Assembly (NCBI RefSeq): GCF_029873635.1
Contig: NC_080419.1
Location: 71,733,097-71,797,096, forward strand
DNA from: Malania oleifera
Taxonomy: Eukaryota > Streptophyta > Magnoliopsida > Santalales > Ximeniaceae
Reading direction: 5' to 3'
Length of the DNA: 64,000 bases
Part shown: positions 37,701 through 51,600 of the stretch, piece after piece
Layout of the letters: each line of letters begins with the position of its first letter
Numbering within the stretch: position 1 is the stretch's first letter
The notes under the pieces: generated by a model
Told to the model about the DNA's origin: nothing
Database searches by the model: none
What the model saw: the letters and a program-made list of their open reading frames with translations, nothing else
Translations under genes and position numbers: made by a program

Positions 37701-40700
37701 ACAAATTTTAACTCAAATTTTTTACTTTTAAAAATATTTCAAGCTATTGAAACTTGAAATAGATTTTAAAGACTATATTCATCATTATTGACTATCAAAT
37801 GGTCAAGAATTTAACTAAAATTAATTAAAGATAAACTGTGTGTTATGTAGTAGAGCAAAAATCATATTCTAGAATTTTTTTGTTCTACTGCTTATAAATT
37901 ATATTTGTAACATACATCTACATCATTCAATTGCTAAAAAAATCTGATTAAAACTTAAACTTGAAGCCAGGTAGTCTTTTTGTCTTTTTTGACTCTATAC
38001 CACTTATTCTTTGATTATATGTTAATGCTTTTATGTGATTACACTATGAGATATGAAATATAAGTATCTATGGTTTTATGATTTCTCAGTTTAATTGGAT
38101 TGGTTCTCAATAAAGCGGTGACTAGTAACAACTACAAGGGTTTTCTTCCTTCAATGACAAAAGAACCTGTATAAATTTCAACATGTTTTGTATGTATTAT
38201 GTGGAATGTGATTTAAAATTTTGGTAATTATCATTTAAGACATTAGTATGTAAGATTTGGAGTCAAAACATGTGAATATGTAAGTTTTTAACGAGTTTGC
38301 TATTCATCTGAATGACTTCATGAACACAGCATATATTATGCATCACATAACATCTGAAACAACTGTGACCATTAGCACAGACGGCCACCATATTTTAAAG
38401 CTACCATACTCTTATCTGGGAAGGAAGGAATTTGGATTAGACTCTAGGTAGAGCAAGTCAATAAAAGAAAACAGATAATTTGTCAATCTGAAAAGTTCCA
38501 TAAATTATGATGGAAAGGGTTTGTAAAGGGATTAGTCAATCTGAAAAATTCCATAAATTATGATGGAAAGGGTTTGTAAAGGGATTTTTTTTTTTTGTAG
38601 TTCTTTAGTTTTTTAATTACTTGTTTCTCAATTTCTGTTTCTAAATTGTTTGAGGACATCTTGCCCTCCTAGCTTGTATTTTCTCTCAATCAATCTTCTG
38701 TATTTTAGGATGTGAATGAGTTCAAGTGCTTATTCATGTGCAGTTTGATGCAGAATGTGGATGAAATAATGTTGCATTTTACTTTGTCAGTCTTGTTTTA
38801 ACTATTTTTATTGATTTAATTTCCTATGGAGTTTGGGAGCTGCATTGTGGTTCCATATATTGAGACAGTATGATATTTAAGGTGTCTTTTTAATGTTCTA
38901 GAACTCTTGATTCACATGTCTCACTCCAACTCCACCCTCCTAGAAGAAAAAAAAAAAAAATGCCCACACACAAACTTTTCTTGCTTTGGACAAGAAAATT
39001 TTCTTCATTTTTGTTTTCTGGCTTCCTGGTTTCTTCAGCATGTTCATTTTTGTTATTCTACTCTAATTTCTAAAATTTGGGTATTAAACTTAATGTATTA
39101 GTCACTTGCTTTGTTGCATTAGGATTAATTCAATTTTATCTTCTCGATGTATTTTGTAGGTCCAAGGACAAATTAGTTTATCCTGTGGTGGTGTTTTGAG
39201 CTTTGGGCTAGCTCATTATGCTTTATCAGAGTTTGAGTTATTGGCGGAAGAACTGTTAATGAGTGACTCTATAATCAAGGTAATCGGAAACCTTGTTCTA
39301 ATTAATGTTTGGCATTGAGGTTCATAGAAAAGCTTCATGCTTGGGTGAAGTATATGTCTATATTTCCAATATACTGCTTCCACACTCCCCCCTCTTCCCC
39401 CAAAACAGCACGTGCGTGCACACCCACACACACACACACACAAATGTTATACTTTCTGGAGATACTCTCATACATTCTGATGTACTTATTTAGGCAATTG
39501 AATAGCTGGACATATTTGATGCTCCACCTTAGTGCGAGAGAAAACTGTATCATGGTTATTGTATTTAGTCCCACATATGTGTGTACACATATTTGTGGCC
39601 ATTCCCATTTGTAAGTTGAAGGACCATGAGCAGATTTTCACGTCGGCTTCCTTAATCCTATAGACCCTATGATACAGAATAGTAGGGAAAACAAAGAATA
39701 GAAGAGGGGAAGAAACAAGGGAGAGAGCATGGTTTTCAATTTCAACTAAAATTTCGAAGCTCCAAATGAACGAAAATTTAGATGGAAAATTTGATTTTGA
39801 TGCTGATTTGATTTCAATTTGGAAAAACAATGAGAATTAGTGGTAAAGCTTGGAATTCTTTTTATTAACTTTAGAAATGGTTAGACATAATAGTGTAAGT
39901 TTTAGGACTAATATATTATAAATTAAATAAATTTATGTTCTATACGCAGTGCAATAGTTGTAATATAATATGTGCACTAAACATATTTGGTTAATATAAA
40001 TGAAATTTATATCAGTTAAATATTTTTTACCGTTAATAAAGATAATTTAGACATGAATGGATGAATAAAATGTTGTTGCTGGTATCTAAGTTTAATTTTT
40101 TATATAATTTCAAAAGCCCGTCTAAATATCTTTTGTTTCGATTAAAGAATAAAATGAATTAAGAGAGAAATTTCATTATGTGTTTAAATCTCTCATTTGA
40201 ATCCCAAGGAAATTCTATTCTATAGTTAAAATTTCAAGATTACATCAAACTTTGGATGATTCATTTCCATTGAAATTTTGCAAGAGGGAAATCGACTGCC
40301 ATTTCAATTTCAAGGGTGATGGAAATCAGAAATTTCGATGGAAATTTAAGACCATGATGTAGGCTCATTGTTTACTCCAAAAGGATAAACCCTGTAACTA
40401 ATTCCAATCCCAAGTTTACCAACAATTACATTGTGCTACCATGGTGTTATTTAAAAGCCTAAAGCAGTCCATTTGGTTGGAGAGAAGTGGAAATAAGAGG
40501 GAAAAAGACTTATAAGAGAGGAGAGGAGAGGAGAGGATAGAAACTAGCTTCTCTCCATTAGTCCATTTTGTTTTGTCCAGTGGGAGAGAGAGTGGAGAGA
40601 AACCTTTGAAAAGAAAACTTATAGTTAACTATCATTGACAACAGTAATTGTACAGGACCCTGCTTAAAAAATGTTGAAGGGTCTTTTTGAGTAGTTTCTC

Positions 40701-42556
40701 TCCCATTTCTGCATAGCCCTTCCTCTTTTTTTTTTTTTCCCTATCACTTCTCTCGTCCTCTCCAATATATTTCAACCAAACAAGATTAGTGGAGAGAATT
40801 CCATTTCTTTTCTCTTCTCCTCTCCATTTCTCCTTAACCACATGAAAGATAACTGCTTCAAAAACAAGCCAAAGAAAATTTGCAAACCTGTTGATAATGG
40901 ACTTTGCTTTGCTGAAAGATAAAATCTTAATATCTCCTAACTTATGACAAAATAAAGGTTTACTAAAGAAAACGATGAAAAAACAAACTTAAAAATGACA
41001 ATAATTTCCAAAAATTAGTTTTTAAAAAAAAAATCCATATTGCATTTCCACCCTCTCTTTCTCATGCTGTATTATTCTCCCTTGAATGTAACACTCAGGT
41101 GCACAATGCTCCCATGCCATTGGGGGTTTGGGGAGGGCAAGATAAATATTGACTTTAAGTCTTAAAGTGTTGTAGGAATAAATAACTAGAATCTTCCACA
41201 AGTTGAGATATCCAAGTCAATGAGCCAAGATTGTCTTGCTGAAAGTAGCAAGAAATTAAGTAGAATGTTTGGCCTTTCCCTTGCATCACTAAATTGATCA
41301 GGAAAGATAAATGGAATGATGTGAACATCTAAAAACTGTTTAGCACCCTCCCTTTTAGATCAAGTCATTCATTTGGTGAGTTCTTAATAGAGGCAACACT
41401 CAGAATCAGTTGCAGAGTAGGAGGAGGCCTTCTAAGGTATTATCCCCAAAGTTGTGTACTAAATGCTTTGACAGTTCTCACTCTAGTTCCCATCTCATCT
41501 TGTATTCTTCATTTGCTGGGGATGTGCAGACCAGATTGTTTGGCTTGCTTGGACAGAATTGGGTTTGTTCAGAATTGGTGGAAGATTTCCTGCTATTTCT
41601 TTTAGAGGATGATAGAGTTAAGTTGCCAAAAGATTGTGGAGATGTGTGATTTTGCCGTCTGGAATGGGCTGCACATGAAGTTGACTTTATTATTGCTTTG
41701 GGATAGGATTTGATTTATGGCTTTTCTATGGCTTTTTGCTGGTGGGTGTTTTAAGGGAAAATGGGATTTCCTGCGGGATTGGCATGCGTCACTATTGTGG
41801 TTCTGTTTTTGCTCCTTTTTCTTTTATTCCTTTTTAGGAGGAACTTTGCTTTTCCCTCCCTGATAGAAAAAGAAATTTTATAAAAGGAGAAAGAATGTAC
41901 AAAAAATAAGACTAAAGAAGATGAGAAATAAACAAGAAAAGATAGCACTCAATTTTTAATGCAGCCAACCAGTTACACTGTAAATCTGCAAAACAGTTTC
42001 CATTAGAACAGCCTGCTGCAACAGCTCATAAAGTAGCCATATATATATATATATAATTATATCTGTGTTTTAAAAGGCGAAGGCATAAGGCGAGGCATAA
42101 GCCTCAAGGCGTTGAGGCGTAAGCATTTTGGGACTGTATTTTTTAAAATAATTAATAAATAAAAAAAATTTATATATAGTATACAAATGAGAAAAATGTT
42201 AGAATAATGGAGAAACAAATAAAAACATAATTCTTAATATCATATAGGTCAATTTAAGCAATTAAAATCTGAAACAAAAACCTCAAGAGACGAGAATCTC
42301 AGACCCGTCGGACAGAGGCTTCGAGAGATAGTAGAGGCTTCGAGAGAGAGAGCAGAGGCTTCGTCGAGCTTCGTTGAGGCTTCAAAAGAGAGAGCAGAGG
42401 CTTCATCGAGCTTTGTCGATGCTTCGAAAGAGAGAGCAGAGTCTTCGTTGAGGCTTTGAGAGAGAGCAGAGGCTTCATCGAGGCTTCGAAGAGAGAGCAG
42501 AGGCTTCGTCAGGCTTCGTCGACAGAGCAGAGCCTTAAAGGAGAAGAAGCTTTGCG

Positions 42557-42600
<44 letters not shown>

Positions 42601-45600
42601 TACACCTTGAAGCTGAGGCATAAAAAAGTGAGGGTTTTTGTCTGATGCATACGCCTTTTTGCCTGATGCGTACGCTTTTATGGAAAGCAGGATTGTTGAT
42701 GTTAAGTGGTGGCTTCAAACTAAATTTCTAATCAAGGACTTGGGTATTCTATGTTACTTTCTTGGTATTGAGATGGCACTATGCACGATAGGGTTGAATC
42801 TATCCTATTGAAAATATAACTTGGACTTGCTAACTGAGACTGGTTTGTTGAGAGCTAAACCAGTTGATGCTCCTATGGATTGTAACATGAAGTTGTCCAA
42901 GGTCTTAAATTTCGATTTCGACTCAAATTTTGAAGGTCCAAAATACACAAATTTCGGCAGAAATTTTGATTTCAAATTTGAGACAAAAATGAAAATCAGT
43001 AGTAAGGCATGGAATTCTTTTATGTAACTTTAGAATTGGTTAATATACATAATAATGTAAGTTTTAGGACATATTCAATTAATGTGCATTAAACATATTC
43101 AATTAATACAAATGAAATTCATAAATCATTTAAATATTATTTATTATAAAAATAATGATAATTTAGACATGAATGTTAAATAAAATGTTGTTGTAAGTTT
43201 ATTTTTTCATATAATTTCAAAAGCCCTTGTAATAATCTTTTGTTTCGATAAAAAATAATAAATTAAATTAAGAGAGAAATTGCACTTCACTCCTAAATAT
43301 ATCATTTGAATTCTGAGGAAATTATATTTTATTGTTAGAATTTCGACAAGTTTCACTAAGATTTTGATATTTTGATAAATTTCAGATGATTCGTAGAAAT
43401 TTTGATAGAAATTATGTAAGACAGAAATCAACAGCCTTTTTGATTTTGAGGGTGATGGAAACTAGAAATTTCGACAAAAATCTCAACTATTTTGTGGAAA
43501 TATAAGACCATGGTTGTCCAAGGATGTTAGATCGGAATTTGAAGACAAATGTCAGTATAGGCAATTGGTTGGTAAGTTGATCTACTTGATTGTCACTAGA
43601 TCTGTCATATCTTTTGCAGTGAGGATGGTGAGTTAATTTCTGGAAAATCCCAAACAACCACATTGGGATGCTATTTGTTGGATATTGCACTATCAGAAAG
43701 GTTAACCGGGCAAAGGTTTGGTTTATAAATACAATAAAATTGTGAGATCATGGGATATTCCAATGCAAATTAAGCTGACTCTATTGATGATCAAAGGGCT
43801 ACTGTTGGATACTGTACATTTATGGTTGGTAATTTTGTTGCCTAGTAAAGCAAGAAACAAACTTTTGTAGCAAGATCTAGTGCTGAAGCGTAATGCTGAT
43901 TAGCTCATGCTGTGAGTGAGCTTATGTGGTTGAAGTCTCTTATGTTAGAGATGAGATTCTTGGTAATGAAGCCGATAGATATGTTTTGTGATAACCAAGC
44001 TGCCATTTATATCGCTAGCAATCCAGTATCTCATGAGAGGATAAAGCACAATGAAGTTGATTGTCATTTTGTAAGGGCTTCTGTGTTGAAGAGGGTAGTG
44101 AAGACTCTGTTTGTGAAATCTGTGAATTAGTTAGGTATGTTTTCGTAAAGCCTTTATTTAAGCCTGCCTTGTCTAATAGTTGTGACAAGCTGGGGTTAGG
44201 TGATATTTGTACACCTCTAGCTTGAGTTAGAAGGAAATATATTATTTTAGTAATTAGGTTCTGTGAGTGGGGGTATTTTTGTTTTGACTCTTTTTGTTCT
44301 TATTAATATATTAGAGGCAGGCCTGGAGCTGTATGCAAGTGCTCCAGGAAAAGTTGCAGATTGTTTCTTTCCTCTTCTTCTCTTCATCTCTAACCACGAG
44401 TTCTGTATTTTCTCTTTGGTTCTTCAATTTATTTCAGATTTACAGCACTATTCTAATCACACTATTAAGCAATTATCTAGAAATAACGAATGCTTTGTTG
44501 AATCTATTCAAATCAAATCTTCAACAATTATCTAATTAAACCTTTTTTGTCTACAAATAATCTAGTACTAGGCGGGCCATGTTTTTAACTTTTACATTGT
44601 TATGGTCAAATGTTGATTGTTTCTTGTGCTTATTGTATGCACCTTACTTTGGAATAGCTAAATCCATGTTAAGATGTTGGGAAGCTGAGCTTTGACGTTT
44701 ATGAAGAAGAGAATGTACTAAGTTTGACCAATTTTAAGTAATAATCAATGTGTAATTATGTGATATACCAATCAACCAGTAATTATTGATGGAGAATAAT
44801 TTATGAAAGAGGAATTGAAGCTTTATATGTGGGCATGTTAGATATGGTAATCCTCTTTGCTAAGATTGAAACTCAAATTGTTGTTCTGGGCATCATGCCA
44901 GGAAGCATTGGTGGCGCACATAGTTTGTCTATTTTGGTTGTTTGGGGCCTTAATTGCTTTGATTTTTTTTTTTTTTTGTTTTTTTATAAACAAAGAATAG
45001 CATTAAGGGGGCGTTTGCTTCACCACATCTTTCAATATTATGAGAATATGATGCCATGGCATTTCATTCCCATGCTTGTTTGGGCATGGGAATCATATGT
45101 GGCAGGCATTTTAAAAACATTGGCATCTCATTCCCATCCTTTTCCATGGGAATCCCATTCCCATGGGAATCCTAGTTTTTGGACCAAATTGACCTTGTTA
45201 TTTTGGAAAGTTGGATAACTAGGCCCCTATTATCTAGTATTATGGCACTCTATTATGGATAGAGGAGAGAAAAATGATTGGAGTAGGTCAAGAATTCATA
45301 GAATGATTTGCAAGTAAACGCCCCCAACTGATCCAAAGACCAAGAATGAACGTCCCTCCCCAAAGACAGATTGCAGTTATTCAATAAGGACAGCAAGGAT
45401 GACATCTCCACCATCTTCCTATTGTTTTAAAGTCTCTTAAAATGGAGATTCAATAAACCAGAAAGCTACTCAAATTGCCAACAAAGAAAGAAATAACTCT
45501 ATTTGGATCAAAGCACAATCTAAAAAGTCGAGGGAAATTAGTGGAAAAAGAAATATTCCCAAGCCATGGATCTTTCCATAAATGAATCCAGGAACCCCTT

Positions 45601-48600
45601 CCTGCCTTAAATTTATTGTGGGGAGTAAATAGAGAATAAATCTAGGAATTAGACCTCCAAAAACTCCTTGAAAGAACATCTCAATCTAGCATTAGTATCC
45701 CACACATTCTCATCCAACCCAAACTTTGTATAACTCTATGCCACAGGGAATTTTCTTGTAAGGGGAAACACTACAACCATTTAGCTAAAAAAGTGTGATG
45801 TTTTTAGACACCAAATTACCAAGACCCAGCTCCCCTCCTTTTTAGATCTACAAAACCCTGCCTAGCTCACTAAATGGTCCCAACGACTCCCCACACTAGA
45901 CCACAAGAAATCTCTCATGATTCTCACAAGCTTAGTAGTGATCCCCACTAGAATTTTGAAAATAGACAAGAAATACATTGGAATGCTAGAAAGACAAGCT
46001 TGAATAAGTGTAATCCTGCTGCCAAGAGAGAAAAGTGCCCCCTTCCAACCAATCTCTTCGCCACCCTTTCCACAATTGGACTCCAAAAATCTGCAACTCA
46101 GATTCCTTCCCAAAGGAACCCCTAAGTAAATCTAGGACCAATCTAGTAAACCACACTACACTTCTGTAGCCCATTCGCTAGTTAAGGATACATTTAAGGT
46201 TGCTGGCGCACTCTCTACTGCCCCACCCACCATCTTAGTCAAAACATCAGCTACCAGGGAAACAAAATCAACAAAAATGAAAGAAATATTATTATTGTGT
46301 TATAATAATATAACTTAATTGTTAATTTTTAGACACCATATTACCTCAATTTATTTTTGTTAATTGGATTATTTAAGTTTTGATTTTTTTTTTTAAATTT
46401 ATGATTGTTGAGAATTTTATGACATGGATTTAATTAAGTACATATTCTTAGTAACTTTTGTGTTGAAAATATAATTATTCTTCATATATTAGATATACAC
46501 ATGTTAGGGGTGTAATGGCCATCTTCTTGAAATGCTTGCTAGGATTTCCAAGTTCAACCAAACACTAGAATCTTGTATATATTCCTAGGAAACATACAAT
46601 GCGTACCAAACAAAATATTCCCATGAGATAGGCATCCCATTCCTAAAAATGAGTCAATGAGATTCTTGGGAATGTTTTTCCATGCATGGTCTTATATTTC
46701 CACGAAATTGTTGAAATTTTTGGTTTCCATCATCCTCGAATTCGAAATGGCAATTGATTTCTGTCTTACATAATTTTTGTCGAAATTTCTGTGAATCATC
46801 TTGAATTTATCCAAATCTCAAATTCTTAGCGAAACTTGTTGAAATTTTAATTATAAAATGAAATTTCTTCATAATTCAAATGAGAGGTTTAGGAGTGAAG
46901 TGAAATTTCTCTCTTCATTTAATTATTTTTAATCAAAACAAAAGATTATTACAAGGGTTTTTGAAATTATGTGAAAAAATGAACTTACAACAACATTTTA
47001 TTTAACCATTCATGTCTAAATTATCATAATTTGTATAATAAATAATATTTAAATGATTTGTGAATTTCATTTGTATAATTGTATTAATTGAATATGTTTA
47101 ATGATCATTAATTGAATATGTCGTAAAACTTATATTATTATGTCTATTAACCATTTCTAAAGTTTCATAAAAGAATTCCATGCTTTACTACTGATTTTCA
47201 TTATTTTTTCAAATTGAAATCAAAATTGACATCAAAATCGACATTTCAGTCGAAATTTATGTATTTTGGAGCTTTGAAATTTGAGTTGAAATTGAAATTT
47301 AGGACCTTGATTCTATGGGAATATTTTTGATGCCATGAAACTAGCACATCCTGAAGGAAGAGAGGAGTACACCAAAGAAAAAGAAAAAAACCAGGGAGAA
47401 CGTGATTCTCCCATCACAAAAAGGAAAGCAGCTAAAAAAAAGAAGTAAATACAAGACAAATTTAATAGAATAGCACCAGCCAATCTGCTGCATGTCTTCC
47501 AAAGAAAGAATCCATTTTCTAAGTACCAAAGTGATGCAACAAAGACACTTTTCTCCAAAGCAGACTATCGGAAGTGGCAAAGATTCAAGAATTTGTTTCT
47601 AGCCAGATGCTCCAAATAATAGCCAGAACAGTACAAAAACTTTCCTCTTTCCTATTACCAAAACCTCCAACTTAAGAATACAAAAAATTCTCCAAAGAAG
47701 CCGCTCACACTCAATTTTCACCAAATATCCTGACCAAATTATTGCAAATATCCCAAGGGGCATTGGGGCAATGTAAAAACAAGTGAACGCAATTCTCCCT
47801 TTTCCTAAAATAGAGAGACACAAAAGTCAGGAGACAGGGCCTTGTCAGGTCTTTGCTTCTAAAGGAAGTCATTAGTTTTGATTTAATCAAGAATGGCAGT
47901 CCAGGGAAAGTTCTTGATCTTTGAAGAAACTTTGGATTTCCAGATTAGGGAATAAAGGGTTAAAATACTGAAATTCATGGATCAAATGAGAGAAAAAAAA
48001 ATCTTTGCATGAGAAATTTCCAGAAGAATCAAGACCCCAAACACATTTATGACTACCAACTGGGCACAAAAAGAATTAAGCGTGATAGTCAAAGAAGCAA
48101 ACTCATTAGATTTCTCTTTCATTGAGATTTCTCCCAAAATGAAAATCCCAAGAACGGCCATCCTCTTTTGCAACATGAGGAAGCCAGCAATAGGAGACTT
48201 TTGAAGATTAGTCTCTCTTGGATTTATTAAATATTATTTAAAATAGCAGTAGTTCTGTTTTTGTGATTGGTTTGATCATGTTGTTATAGATAATAAATAT
48301 GACGTTATCAACTACTAAGGGCTTCCCTTCTTTTCCCATCTTGTGGGAGGGGTTGTTTTGGTCTCCGTTTGGCATTTAGGTTCATTGAAAGGCTACGACT
48401 AACCCTTATCAGGAATTAAGATCCAATAAAAAGGAATTTAATAATCGCCTGTAAATGGATTCCATTGGTAATCTGTAGCTTCAGTGGAGACTGTCTGAGT
48501 TTCTTTCTTTTTAGTTTTTGTTTTTGTCTTTGTTTTTTTAGTTTTTTCTTTTCAAATTCTTCTTACCTGCAAGGGAAATAAAATTTTATTGTGACTAAGA

Positions 48601-51600
48601 ATAATCTTCCTTATCGATTCTAGAAGTGCAAATATTCTTGATCTATGCTAATATAAAGCTATTCCTATTTCTTAGTTAATATAAATTGGAAAGATTCAGC
48701 ATTGTGAGGTGTGCTGTTATAACTTACAAGAACAATGAGAGACTACTGAATCCTTTTAAACTATCGTGCTTGCATGCTGTACACATACACATGTGACCCT
48801 ATATATATATAATGACAGCCTGGTGCATGAACCTGTTAATATGTTGGTGTAATTTCAGGTGCCATGATCTCTCTTGATTGGTTCTTTCTCATAATTTAAA
48901 AAAAAAAAAAATTGCCATCTGCTGTTTTCTTTGCAGTTTCTTTTCATTTTCTTGTCATTTTGATTAAGATTGTTGTTCATACATAATGTTTGCAAACAGA
49001 TAGCTAAATTAATATAATCTTAATGAGACTTATGTGTCTGCCTGTGCTATGAAAAATGTATGCGCCTGTTATCACTGCTGTGAATTTTCATCAATTTGTC
49101 ATTTTAACATATTTCAGTTTAATGTATCTATGGTTTTGCATGTTTTGACTTCATAACATGTTATGATTTGCTGCCTGGATTCACAAACTTCAGGTATATG
49201 GGGCTCTACGAATGTCGGTAAAAATGTTCTTGATGTGGAATTCAAAAATGCTTATAGATGGTGGCGGCGATGCAACTGTTGCAACTTCCTTGCTTGAGGC
49301 TAGTAATCTGGTTGTTCTAAAGGTATTTTTTCTTTACATTTTTCCCATTTTCTGTACAATGATGTTCTAAATGCACAAACGAATGACATGCTTTGCCATT
49401 TCTTTCTTTCTCTTCACCATCAGGAATCATCTGTCATACACTCTAATGCAAATCTTGGTGTTCACGGACAAGGTTTATTGAATCTATCTGGACCTGGAGA
49501 TTGGATTGAGGCACAACGGCTGGTTCTTTCTCTGTTTTACAGTATATATGTAAGTTTTTTTTTTCCCCTTTTTTTTTGCTAGAAAAATAATATTTCATTA
49601 TTAGGAAGAGAATTTACACGAGGGAGAATGAGTCATCTCCCAAAAAAGGTCTGTAACATTCCAGAAAACAGCTAAAAATACTAAAAACAGTAAAAGATCA
49701 GCATTCCAAAATGTTCCTCCAATTTCTATGTAGCTTGTGGAAACTAATTCCTCAGAAAAAGCCCAGACCAGTGCACCATAGTGAGGCCAAATACTGAATT
49801 TTTTTCCAAACCAGCATCCAATTTAATTTCGTCCTGTTGAATATCCTTGCATTATGCTCCAACCATAACCCCCATAAAACTGCGAGTATTCAACACTTCC
49901 ATCGGACTGCCTTATCCTTTCTCCTACCAAAGCCTGTGAAAGAAATAGCTGACAATTTACCAATGAAAGAAGGGAAAACCCAGCTCTCTCCAGAGATGCT
50001 AAAAAGCATATTCCAGAGTATATATGCAAGTCAATGTGTCATTAAATGTGTTTACTATTTGCATTGTCCTTGGTAGTTATCTAGCTAATTTTTATATAAT
50101 TATAGGTTATTAATCAATTGTTTATTGAATGAAAAATGAATAGTGTTGGATCAATTATCTTTTTAACATTGTCATAATAGTGTGGATAAATATTTCACCG
50201 GTTTTCTTCACTTTGATTATGCCTGTCCTGTAAAAAATGAGTTGTGTGTGTATCCATGTGTTGTAATTCTCATTCAGTTGTCATGTTTTGTTCTGCATGG
50301 ACCTTCATCATCCTCATTACAAGTTCTTACATATTGTTGGAGACCTAATGATTTGATGCATGCACATTTGCTTCATAACTGTGTGCATGTGTTCAAAATA
50401 AAAAAAGATCTGCATGGGGTATGGATATGCCATAACTATAGTTTAAAACTGTATGTGTGGGTGAAGCATGCAGATCTAGTGTTGTTAGTGTGTTTGTCAA
50501 AAGGTTAGTTTTTCATTATTTTACATCGAAGTGACTGCCAGTACTAGACCTTCACCCACCTCCCACTCCCCCTCCCCCTCTTTTTTTTTTTTTTTTTAAG
50601 TTTTTGTTTAATTTTTTTTTTATCAATGATATAATAAAGCATAAGGGATGAGAAGTTATCCTTAGAAAATTCGTATGAACTAAGCCAACAAATAAGCCAA
50701 AAAGCCTGTGGCACCAAAAGCCCCAACCCAATGGAAACTGGGAAGATAAGATTATCCAACCACAAAGTTCATCGAAAGAGAGCCTTGTGTATAGAAATTG
50801 CTTAAAGTTATGAACAAGATTCACACATTGGTATGGGAATCAACCTAGTTGCCTGATCCATGCACTCAAGTGAAATAAGCCTGCATTTATTTTTTATTTT
50901 TTTTTATTTTTTTTATGGATGAAAAAAGATGTATTAGAATGAGAGTGAGAAGTTAAAACGATAGGGGACGAGAAATCACCCAAAGAAAATAAATAAAAAT
51001 GAAGAGAAATTTTAAAAATAAGAAATAAGAAATAAAATACTAACTGAGGGATTGCCTCTTCAATCCTTTTCCGTCATAAACCACCGAACACTTCAAGTTA
51101 GCTTACTCCCGCCGACCCTTCCTAGCTCTATTTTTGCCCCCATCAAAGCACACTTCATATCCCTTTGGATCCATAGTAGTTAAAAGCGCACCTCGTAGGT
51201 GCGAGGTGGAGAGAGGCAAGGAGGCTAGCGCCTCATACCATGCGAGGTGAGGCGACTTGCAGGAGGCACAGTGAGGCGAGATGTGGCGTAGAGGGGCGAC
51301 AGGCATAGTGAGGCATGCCTTGAAAAATTTGAGTCTGTTAAATGAAAGGAATAGCCAGAGCCGTACCCCTTATTCGACTCGAACAAATAGGAGCCCTAGC
51401 CCTCTTCGACCCTTCACGACTTCGTCTTGCACATTCGAACCAGTAGGAGCCTTCACGAGCCTTTGAACCAGCAGTGTGAGTTCATCTGTGAGCGTTCAAA
51501 CCAGTAAGAAGCCTTCGTGAGCTCGTCTTCAAGCCTTCGAACCATTACCGTGAGTTCGTCTTCGACATTTCAAACCAGCACGAGTCGCACGACTTCCTTT

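Larger units (their letters stand above)
31729..39159 (+). other. Intron 3, 7.4 kb
   Basis: GT-AG. It holds a (CT)n tract (31785-31804), LINE scraps, a partial MITE, a gypsy element and a tandem duplication. Between 36830 and 38900 I see no recognisable gene; 36880-37500 contains scattered short frames that may be retroelement remains. Confidence 0.85.
42067..42680. mobile_element. Non-autonomous TIR element, 'AAGGC' type, with Ser-coding minisatellite
   Basis: The left end ttttaaaaggcgaaggcata then ggcgaggc matches the element at 10974. The right end (acgcctttttgcctgatgcg) is a weaker inverse. The interior carries an array of about 45-50 bp units (42297-42535) and a (GA)n run. The minus frame 42650-42249 is a Ser/Leu-rich repeat translation, not a gene. 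Confidence 0.6.
39280..49193 (+). other. Intron 4, 9.9 kb
   Basis: GT-AG. It holds a (CA)n tract, three MITEs of one family, a copia element and several LINE fragments. 40357-41340 has no gene; its 40465-40830 part has inverted purine/pyrimidine-rich ends (tttggttggagagaag against ctctccaa...caaccaaac) and may be another old MITE. 48220-49190 shows nothing recognisable beyond weak LINE-like scraps. Confidence 0.85.

Noticed and set aside
42249..42650. 133-residue Ser/Leu-rich minus-strand frame
   Set aside because: It is the translation of a minisatellite plus a (GA)n run inside a TIR element; no conserved domain and no gene context.
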